A DNA stretch of 13,813 bases from CAG-791 sp003447895 (lineage in GTDB: Bacteria > Bacillota > Clostridia > Lachnospirales > Lachnospiraceae). This document shows, piece by piece, positions 1-5,178 of this stretch (the stretch's first letter is position 1; the number at the start of each line of letters is the position of its first letter). Below the pieces are notes generated by a model, which ran no database searches, had not been told where the DNA came from, and saw only the letters and a program-made list of their open reading frames with translations. Position numbers and translations under genes: made by a program. Where the stretch lies: assembly GCA_946620035.1 (NCBI GenBank), contig CAMOMX010000056.1, positions 1-13,813 on the forward strand, given 5' to 3'.

Positions 1-121
1 CCAGGTCTTCCAGCTTTTCCAAAATATTGTTTCCTATATCAGATGCCGAGCATCCGCTTGTGACAGCCGTGAGCGCCATCGCGACCGCGGCGGCTGTGAT
101 TCTTTTCCTGTATTTGTTCAT
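1..121 (-). CDS. Lipoprotein, N-terminal 40 residues only (cut by window edge)
   Basis: The minus strand holds the start of a gene that runs off the left end of the window. The 40 visible residues have a basic start (MNKYRKR), a hydrophobic stretch (ITAAAVAMALTAV) and a cysteine at residue 24 in the context TSGC, followed by SASDIGNN. This is the layout of a lipoprotein signal peptide, so the product is probably exported and lipid-anchored. I chose the ATG at 121 because AGGACAGGA lies at a good distance before it; an in-frame ATG at 133 has GGAG only three bases upstream and would add four residues. The gene lies downstream of the sugar permease genes on the same strand but is separated by a stem-loop and has its own promoter. 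The function cannot be told from this fragment; a sugar-binding or polysaccharide-active lipoprotein would fit the neighbourhood, but that is a guess. Confidence 0.7.
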   Translation of the reverse strand, partial: MNKYRKRITAAAVAMALTAVTSGCSASDIGNNILEKLEDL

Positions 122-157
122 TCCTGTCCTCATGTGCTCCGTTAAGATCTTTTGTGT

Positions 158-186
158 ATTGTACCACAGTTTCCGGGCACTGCAAA
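158..186 (-). promoter_or_regulatory. Sigma-A-type promoter of the left-edge lipoprotein gene
   Basis: Read on the minus strand, TTTGCA (181-186) and TACAAT (158-163) are separated by 17 bases, with TG one base before the -10 (TGGTACAAT). Initiation near 151 would give a leader of about 30 bases. The -35 overlaps the right-hand base of the stem-loop that ends the permease operon, so terminator and promoter are packed together. Confidence 0.55.
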
Positions 187-218
187 ACGGCGCATCCGAA
201 TTCGGATACGCCGTTTTG
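183..218. terminator. Stem-loop terminator after the sugar permease operon
   Basis: CAAAACGGCG (183-192) pairs with CGCCGTTTTG (209-218), and ATCCGAATTCGGAT continues the stem inside, apart from one C-A mismatch. The A/T run at the base gives a short U tract in either direction. It lies 30 bases beyond the stop of the last permease gene, so it probably ends that transcript. Confidence 0.75.
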
Positions 219-247
219 ATACTTCCATATTCGATATCTTTGACAGA

Positions 248-1111
248 TCAGCCCTTGACACCGCCAAGCGTTGTTCCGCCGACGATATATTTGGACAGGA
301 ACAGATAGACCACGATGACAGGGAAGATCGAGAACGCGACAGCCGCGTACACATGACCCATGTTGAACTTCAGGAAGTCTGCGGATCTGAGCTGTGCGAT
401 CAGGATGGGCAGTGTCTTCATCTTGTCCTTGTGAAGGATCAGCGCGGGAGTGAAGTAGTTATTCCAGGAGCTTACGAAGGTGAAGATCGCCTGCACCGCA
501 ATAGCGGGCTTCATCAAAGGAAGCGCTATGGAATTAAAAGTCCGAAACTCTCCCGATCCGTCAATTCTTGCCGCTTCGATCAGGGACAGCGGAAGCGTTG
601 ACTCCATGTACTGCTTCATATAGAAGTATGTGACCGGTGCTGCTATAGCGGGAACGATGAGCGGGATGAAATTGTCTTCCAGCTTCATCTTTCCGACCAG
701 CTGCAGGAAACCGAGCGCGGTGACCTGCGTGGGGATCATCATGACAGCCAGGATGAAAGTGGACACAACCTTCTTAAACTTAAAATCATATACATGGATC
801 GCATAGGCGGTCATGGTCGAAAAGTAGGTACAGAGCGCTGCGCTGCATCCCGCGACGAACAGGGAATTGAGCATGCCCCTTACAAAAGGAAGCGTTCCGT
901 GAAATACGCCGTCGCTGAGGTTTTCCCAAAGATGCGTGGAAGGAATCGGTGTAAATCCTCTGGTCAGTTCGCCCTTTGAACGGGTTGCGTTGATAAAGAG
1001 GATATAAAACCATACCAGGCACAGGAAGGATACGAAGATCAACACGATATAGGCGATCGCTCTTCTGACTCCGATCGGAAGACCTTTACTTGTTTTGTTT
1101 TCTGTATTCAT
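248..1111 (-). CDS. CUT1 sugar ABC transporter permease, MalG type
   Basis: This 287-residue inner-membrane protein is one half of the translocation channel of a carbohydrate importer. Hydrophobic segments are visible from about residues 17-40, 80-107, 115-140, 148-165, 205-215 and 253-273. The EAA loop, which docks on the ATPase, is seen at residues 179-198 (EAARIDG, then LPLMKP), and the C-terminus KYIVGGTTLGGVKG is typical of MalG-type subunits. The start has GGAGGG five bases upstream. It begins ten bases after the stop of the MalF-type gene, so the two are translated from one message. Substrate is inferred from context to be cellobiose or a short cellodextrin; the sequence alone only shows the CUT1 family (oligosaccharides). 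Confidence 0.93.
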   Translation of the reverse strand: MNTENKTSKGLPIGVRRAIAYIVLIFVSFLCLVWFYILFINATRSKGELTRGFTPIPSTHLWENLSDGVFHGTLPFVRGMLNSLFVAGCSAALCTYFSTMTAYAIHVYDFKFKKVVSTFILAVMMIPTQVTALGFLQLVGKMKLEDNFIPLIVPAIAAPVTYFYMKQYMESTLPLSLIEAARIDGSGEFRTFNSIALPLMKPAIAVQAIFTFVSSWNNYFTPALILHKDKMKTLPILIAQLRSADFLKFNMGHVYAAVAFSIFPVIVVYLFLSKYIVGGTTLGGVKG

Positions 1112-1121
1112 GACGCCCTCC

Positions 1122-2033
1122 TTACTTTTCTGAACTTGTGTTCAAACGGAACACGATTAATGAAAAGATACCGGTAATGATGAAGAGCAATACGGAAAGT
1201 GCGCCGCCCAGGCCGTAGTTCTTGCTGAACAGATGCTTGTTGAGGTACATGATCAGGGTCATGGAACTTCTGACCGGATCGCCGGTTCCGTTTGTCAGGA
1301 TCTGCGGTACATCGAACATCTGAAGGCCGCCGATCAGGGATGTGATCATCACGTACAGAAGGATGGGACGCAGCAGAGGCAGTGTGATCTGGTAGAAGAT
1401 CTGTGTGGCGGTAGCGCCGTCAACCTGTGCCGCCTCATAGAGCGAAGGATCGATTCCCATCATACCTGCCATCAGAAGGATCGTCGTGTTTCCGAACCAC
1501 ATGATAAAGTTCATAAACGCGACCAGTCCGCGGACACTCCATACATGGGACATGAACTTGTAAGGTACGGAGAAAATTCCCGCACTGATCAGAATCGAGT
1601 TAATGGGACCTCCGTCTGAAAACAGCGTGAAGAACAGCATTGAAAACGCGGACGCCATGATCAGGTTGGGAAGGTAGATCACTGTCTTAAAAAATCTTGT
1701 AAATTTAAGCCTCAGGCTGGGATCCGAAAACCAGGCGCCCAGAAGAAGCGACATGATGATCTGGGGCACAAATCCAAGGATCCACATGATCATCGTATTC
1801 TTTGTATAAGTAAGCAGGTCACCGTTCGTGAACAGGGTCTTATAGTTTCCAAGTCCGATAAAGTTCGGGCCTACCTGTGTCAGGCCGGACCTGTAGTTTT
1901 CAAAAAAACTGTTGTAAATCGTACTAACCAGCGGGATGAGCTGAAAAACAGCGTAAACCACAACGAAAGGTATCAGAAAGAAGTATCCCCACTTATTATA
2001 GCTTACGACTTTCCCTCGTTTTGCTTTTTCCAT
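1122..2033 (-). CDS. CUT1 sugar ABC transporter permease, MalF type
   Basis: This 303-residue membrane protein is the partner of the following MalG-type permease. After a short basic N-terminus (MEKAKRGKVV) the chain enters a first membrane helix at about residues 15-37; further hydrophobic segments lie near 80-100, 116-138, 168-191, 222-236 and 277-296. The EAA loop is at residues 200-222 (EAAQVDGA, then LPLLRP), the ATPase-docking motif of this family. The start ATG is preceded by GGAGGGG. It lies downstream of the binding-protein gene on the same strand, with a stem-loop and a LacI-type operator in the 195-base gap. No ATPase gene accompanies the system, as is common for CUT1 importers of Gram-positive bacteria that share an MsmX/MsmK-type ATPase. 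Confidence 0.93.
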   Translation of the reverse strand: MEKAKRGKVVSYNKWGYFFLIPFVVVYAVFQLIPLVSTIYNSFFENYRSGLTQVGPNFIGLGNYKTLFTNGDLLTYTKNTMIMWILGFVPQIIMSLLLGAWFSDPSLRLKFTRFFKTVIYLPNLIMASAFSMLFFTLFSDGGPINSILISAGIFSVPYKFMSHVWSVRGLVAFMNFIMWFGNTTILLMAGMMGIDPSLYEAAQVDGATATQIFYQITLPLLRPILLYVMITSLIGGLQMFDVPQILTNGTGDPVRSSMTLIMYLNKHLFSKNYGLGGALSVLLFIITGIFSLIVFRLNTSSEK

Positions 2034-2092
2034 GTTCCCCTCCGCGGGATCTTCGTCCCGTCTCTATGTTTTGGCAAAAGTGAACAATATCT

Positions 2093-2106
2093 CGTAAACG
2101 TTTTCG
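2093..2106. promoter_or_regulatory. Predicted LacI-family operator (site A) upstream of the permease genes
   Basis: CGTAAACGTTTTCG is a near-palindrome centred on CG, the form recognised by LacI-family regulators. Two close copies lie at 4891-4904 and 5055-5068; all three share C, AAACGTTTT and a final G. This copy lies 60 bases before the MalF-type start and after the binding-protein stem-loop, so it may control an internal promoter for the permeases or act as a roadblock. Confidence 0.6.
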
Positions 2107-2122
2107 TTAATTATTTCTATAT

Positions 2123-2152
2123 ATGCCTGCCCGGCATTCGCCAGGCAGGCAT
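2123..2152. terminator. Intercistronic stem-loop between binding protein and permeases
   Basis: ATGCCTGCC (2123-2131) pairs perfectly with GGCAGGCAT (2144-2152); after a C-A mismatch GGC and GCC extend the stem around the loop ATTC. It lies 76 bases after the binding-protein stop. On the minus (coding) strand no U run follows, so it is more likely a partial attenuator or a 3' end protector that raises binding-protein mRNA over permease mRNA. On the plus strand a T run begins seven bases after the stem. Confidence 0.6.
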
Positions 2153-2228
2153 AGAGTGTTTTTTATTGGACCGTCACTTTATTCCGAAATCCGGAAGATG
2201 TAAGCGGTATCAACTGATGTTTGTCGAA

Positions 2229-3680
2229 TTAGTAGCTAAGCTCAGGATACTTCTCAACTACAGCCTTCTTGAATGCTTCGATTGCTGCTTCCTTATCCGT
2301 GTTGCCTTCGAAGTAACCCTTCATTGCCTTCTGGAACTCCTCGTTGCAGCCCTGATCATAGATTGTGATCTGGTCCATAACGATCTTGTCAGCGCCTGCG
2401 CAGAACATAGGCAGTGCGTTCTGTCCGCCCAGAACCGGATCGCCATAGGACTCGTCAGCTGCCATAGCTTCCATAGCGGGCTTGTTGTTTACGAAGTCGT
2501 TGTCCTGCTTAACGATCTCAGTCATGATCTCTTCGTTGCAGGTGAGCTGCTTCATGATGTCAGCAATAAGATCCTGGTTGTCTGTTCCTGCTGCCGCGCA
2601 GATCCATGTGCCGCCCCAGTTGAAGCCCTGAGGTCCCTCGGTTGCTGCCCAGCCGCCTGCGTTTGCAATGGAGCCTTCTGTGTCAGCTGCCATACTGAAG
2701 TCGATCAGCCATGCGGGTCCGAAGTATGCGAATACTTTTCCTTCGGGATAGAAGCCCTTGGACCAGTCATCACTCCAAAGATCGTGAGTTCCTGCATAAC
2801 CTGCCTCTACAAGTTTCTTGGAATCGTCAACCCACTTGTCAATGTTTGCGTCGATGTTGATCTTTCCGTCAACTACCCAAGGGGAAGTTACGTTGTTGGA
2901 GTATACGCGGTAAGTATCGTTTACGGAAGAAACTACCTGATAGCCCTTATCCTTGAGCTCTGCAGCAGAAGCTACGAATTTATCCCAATCGCTGAACTTG
3001 GTCTGGATCTCTGCCGGATCATCTGTTCCGAAGACTTCCTTAGCGGCTTCGCGGTTGTAGATCATAACGCCGGGGCAGCCCTGCCATGAAACACCCTTCA
3101 GAGCGCCGTTTGCATCTGTGACAACGTCCTTGGTGTAACCGTACTGGTTAGCAAGATCCTCTTCTGTAAGGCCAAGGTCCGTAACAGGAAGTGTATAGTC
3201 TGTGCCGACATACTTGAGTGCGTAGTCTGCCTCGATCAGGAACATATCCACTTTCTCGTCAGTCGCCTTGCTCTCCTGTGCAAGAAGCGCCTCATCCAGA
3301 TTGTTCTGATATGCGTTGTTCTCGTTCGGTGTGATGTTCCAGACAACCTTTACATCACCGATCTTGCCGGTTGTGGCATCGATTTCCTCGTAACCGGGAT
3401 AGTGAGCTGTCAGTCTGGACTTGAACTCCTCATTCCAGCAGTAGATGTTCAGTACAGAAGTGGTACCGGCAACCTCTGCTGCAGGAGCTTCCGCCTCTGC
3501 CTCGCCCTCTGCAGGAGCCTCTGCCTCGCCCTCTGCGGGAGCTTCCGCCTCAGCTGTCTCCTCTGCTGCGGGTTCTGCAGCGGGAGCGCTGGAGCTGCTG
3601 GAGCTGGAGCCGCCGCATCCTACAAGGGACCCGGCAACCATAGCTGTTGCAAGAATCAGACTAAGTGTTCTTTTTTTCAT
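2229..3680 (-). CDS. Sugar-binding lipoprotein of a CUT1 ABC transporter (SBP family 1)
   Basis: This 483-residue protein captures the sugar outside the cell and delivers it to the two permeases encoded downstream. The signal peptide MKKRTLSLILATAMVAG leads to a clear lipobox LVGC with the lipid-bearing cysteine at residue 22. Then come a run of serines (residues 25-31) and a long low-complexity Ala/Glu/Pro linker up to about residue 70, in which EAPAEGEA occurs twice; it would hold the binding domain away from the membrane. The rest has the character of solute-binding protein family 1 (for example NIYCWNEEFK near the start and FYPEGKVFAYFGPAW in the middle). GGGAGG lies eight bases before the ATG. 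The divergent phosphorylase suggests cellobiose or a short cellodextrin as ligand; that is inference. Confidence 0.93.
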   Translation of the reverse strand: MKKRTLSLILATAMVAGSLVGCGGSSSSSSSAPAAEPAAEETAEAEAPAEGEAEAPAEGEAEAEAPAAEVAGTTSVLNIYCWNEEFKSRLTAHYPGYEEIDATTGKIGDVKVVWNITPNENNAYQNNLDEALLAQESKATDEKVDMFLIEADYALKYVGTDYTLPVTDLGLTEEDLANQYGYTKDVVTDANGALKGVSWQGCPGVMIYNREAAKEVFGTDDPAEIQTKFSDWDKFVASAAELKDKGYQVVSSVNDTYRVYSNNVTSPWVVDGKINIDANIDKWVDDSKKLVEAGYAGTHDLWSDDWSKGFYPEGKVFAYFGPAWLIDFSMAADTEGSIANAGGWAATEGPQGFNWGGTWICAAAGTDNQDLIADIMKQLTCNEEIMTEIVKQDNDFVNNKPAMEAMAADESYGDPVLGGQNALPMFCAGADKIVMDQITIYDQGCNEEFQKAMKGYFEGNTDKEAAIEAFKKAVVEKYPELSY

Positions 3681-3704
3681 AAGGTAAACCTCCCTTTTTA
3701 TTTG

Positions 3705-3727
3705 CCGTACACACTATTGTGTAACGG
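3705..3727. repeat. Inverted repeat in the binding-protein leader
   Basis: CCGT-ACACA and TGTGTA-ACGG form arms around CTAT, with one unpaired base. It lies 25 bases before the binding-protein start, just upstream of the ribosome binding site, so it may be a leader hairpin or a binding site for a regulator other than the LacI protein. A second imperfect pair, TATATG and CATATA, is at 3741-3757. I found no convincing -35/-10 pair between this gene and the regulator; TATAAC (3739-3744, minus strand) is the best -10 candidate. Confidence 0.35.
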
Positions 3728-3790
3728 TATCTTTTTGTGTTATATGCAATCCATATAAATGGAATTTGCCGAGGTAACTTAGTACATTTC

Positions 3791-3811
3791 CCGTTGGATA
3801 GGACCAAACGG
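3791..3811. repeat. Imperfect inverted repeat just after the regulator stop
   Basis: CCGTTGG (3791-3797) can pair with CCAAACGG (3804-3811) with one bulged base, around the six-base loop ATAGGA. It starts one base after the regulator stop on the minus strand. No U run follows, so it is a weak terminator at best, and readthrough from the regulator gene into the binding-protein gene is possible. Confidence 0.35.
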
Positions 3812-3812
3812 C

Positions 3813-4835
3813 TCAGGCCATCTGGTTTATATCCTTGACTGTACTGCCTTTGTAGAGTTTCCCTTCCACTACGATCGGTCTTATGATCGTGGATCTGGGA
3901 TGTTCGATCAGCCGGATCAGGTTCTCCGCGGCCTGCCGTCCGATCTGTTCCGTATCCTGCCGGATCGTCGTGAGCTTGGGCTCAATATGTCTTCCGATCC
4001 TGATTCCGTCGTATCCGGCTACCGAGATATCTTCCGGAATACTCAGTCCCTTCTCCCTGATCGCGTTGATTCCGCCGAACCCTGCAAAATCATCCGGATA
4101 GAGGATACAGGTCGGAGGATCGCTGAGTGCCAGAAGTTCCCTGGTCCTCTCGTAGGCTTCCTTCGTATTTCTGTAGTCCGCCTGCTTGATATACTCGTCC
4201 GGCACCTGTATGCCCAGCTGCGTGCAGGTCGTATAAAAGGAAGAGATTCTCGCCTGGGTGACCGAAGTGTCATTTCCGTGAATATAGGCAATCTTTCTGT
4301 GTCCCATCTGGTAGACATAGGTGACAAGGTCTCTCATCCCTTTCACATTGTCTGAGATCACCGCGATCCTGTTGTTGAAAATATAGTCGATCGTCACGAC
4401 CGGAATGTTGCTGTCAACCAGATCTATGACTTCCGGATCTCTGAAATCGATACAGGCGATCGCCACTCCGTCGAAGCCTCTGTATCTGGCTCTCTCCAGA
4501 TACGTCATGCTTCCGCTGTGCACCTTGCTGCAATTCACCAGCGTCAGGTCATAGTCCTTAAGTTCGATCGTTCTCTTAAAGCTGTCCAGGACATTTGCGA
4601 AGAAGTCATGGGTAAGTCCGCTCTGCGCTTCGTCTACAAACAGGACTCCAATATTATGGGAACGGTTTGTCTTGAGGGCTTTCGCTGCTGAATTCGGAAA
4701 ATAGCCAAGCTCCTTGGCCTTCTTCCGGATCATCTCCTTTGTCTTGGCACTTACGTCGTGCTGATCGTTCAGCGCCTTACTCACTGTAGCAATCGAGACA
4801 TTGCAGGCGGCCGCCAGGTCTTTCATTGAAACCAT
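3813..4835 (-). CDS. LacI-family transcriptional regulator, probable repressor of the cellobiose locus
   Basis: This 340-residue protein has the LacI/GalR layout. A helix-turn-helix lies at residues 4-23 (MKDLAAACNVSIATVSKALN), and the hinge region leads to IGVLF near residue 62. A periplasmic-binding-protein-like sensor domain follows, with NVKGMRDLVTYV, MGHRKIAYIHG, ILYPDDFAGFGG and DISVAGYDGI. The frame is open further upstream, but I chose ATG 4835: AGGAGG lies seven bases before it, it places the HTH at the usual position, and the upstream extension would contain a probable promoter and operator. Three copies of a LacI-type palindrome in this locus, one just before this gene, suggest that it represses the phosphorylase, the permeases and itself. 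The inducer is unknown; cellobiose or a derivative is the obvious candidate. Confidence 0.92.
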   Translation of the reverse strand: MVSMKDLAAACNVSIATVSKALNDQHDVSAKTKEMIRKKAKELGYFPNSAAKALKTNRSHNIGVLFVDEAQSGLTHDFFANVLDSFKRTIELKDYDLTLVNCSKVHSGSMTYLERARYRGFDGVAIACIDFRDPEVIDLVDSNIPVVTIDYIFNNRIAVISDNVKGMRDLVTYVYQMGHRKIAYIHGNDTSVTQARISSFYTTCTQLGIQVPDEYIKQADYRNTKEAYERTRELLALSDPPTCILYPDDFAGFGGINAIREKGLSIPEDISVAGYDGIRIGRHIEPKLTTIRQDTEQIGRQAAENLIRLIEHPRSTIIRPIVVEGKLYKGSTVKDINQMA

Positions 4836-4890
4836 CTTCCGCCCTCCTAACTGCGATTTCGCTAGTTTCGTTCCGCAAACGCTTAACTTC

Positions 4891-4904
4891 CTTAAACGTT
4901 TTTG
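4891..4904. promoter_or_regulatory. Predicted LacI-family operator (site B), autoregulatory
   Basis: CTTAAACGTTTTTG matches sites A and C at the core AAACGTTTT and at both ends. It lies 56 bases before the regulator start and nine bases after a candidate -10 element (TATAGA, minus strand), the classical place for a repressor to block its own transcription. The separation from site C is 164 bp centre to centre, which would allow looping. Confidence 0.6.
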
Positions 4905-4913
4905 TATCTTTAC

Positions 4914-4941
4914 TCTATATCGGTTTTCGCTATTTTTCAAG
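4914..4941 (-). promoter_or_regulatory. Candidate proximal promoter of the LacI-family gene
   Basis: On the minus strand CTTGAA (4936-4941) and TATAGA (4914-4919) are 16 bases apart. Operator site B falls near the expected start point. The hexamers are only moderate matches, so this is weaker than the promoter at 5029-5058. Confidence 0.35.
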
Positions 4942-5028
4942 ACCCATTTTCATTTTTTTAGTGCACTATTATGAATTTGGTGGAATCTGACAAAAGCTCT
5001 CTCTCCTTTTTGTTCGAAATTACAAACA

Positions 5029-5058
5029 ATTATAGCACATATAGTTACTTTTTTCTAA
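5029..5058 (-). promoter_or_regulatory. Candidate distal promoter of the LacI-family gene
   Basis: A perfect -10 TATAAT (5029-5034, minus strand) with TG one base upstream (TGCTATAAT) is preceded at 18 bases by TTAGAA (5053-5058). The -35 overlaps operator site C, so a bound regulator would compete with polymerase. Transcription from here gives a leader of about 185 bases that also crosses site B. The stretch 4836-5178 has no gene; it holds these promoters and two operators. Confidence 0.5.
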
Positions 5059-5068
5059 AACGTTTTCG
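5055..5068. promoter_or_regulatory. Predicted LacI-family operator (site C) in the divergent control region
   Basis: CTAAAACGTTTTCG contains the perfect palindrome AAAACGTTTT and matches sites A and B. It overlaps the -35 of the distal promoter of the regulator and lies 21 bases upstream of the phosphorylase -35. It could therefore act directly on the regulator gene and by looping, or by upstream contact, on the phosphorylase promoter. Confidence 0.65.
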
Positions 5069-5089
5069 ATTATTTTGTCATTGTACCAA

Positions 5090-5118
5090 TTGTACTTGCT
5101 TTTTGCCAAACATATAAT
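5090..5118 (+). promoter_or_regulatory. Sigma-A promoter of the cellobiose phosphorylase gene
   Basis: TTGTAC (5090-5095), a 17-base spacer and a perfect TATAAT (5113-5118) make a strong promoter. Initiation near 5125 gives a leader of about 54 bases ending in the ribosome binding site GGAGG at 5169-5173. The spacer contains TTTTGCCAAA, which also occurs on the minus strand in the permease leader (2070-2079). Confidence 0.8.
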
Positions 5119-5178
5119 GTATCTAAATAGGATTATCGATACTTAACGCACACATGATTTTCGAGAACGGAGGATACT

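Noticed and set aside
2166..3089. Plus-strand open frame of 307 codons antisense to the binding-protein gene
   Set aside because: Cysteine-rich, compositionally odd translation opposite a well-supported lipoprotein gene.
4836..4940. Longer N-terminus for the LacI-family regulator
   Set aside because: The extension precedes the normal LacI start, lacks a ribosome binding site and overlaps an operator and a candidate promoter; ATG 4835 has AGGAGG at seven bases.
2093..5068. CcpA cre sites as the explanation for the AAACGTTTT palindromes
   Set aside because: The cre consensus needs TG and CA at the ends; these sites have C and G ends and match each other better than cre. Overlap of the two site types is still possible.
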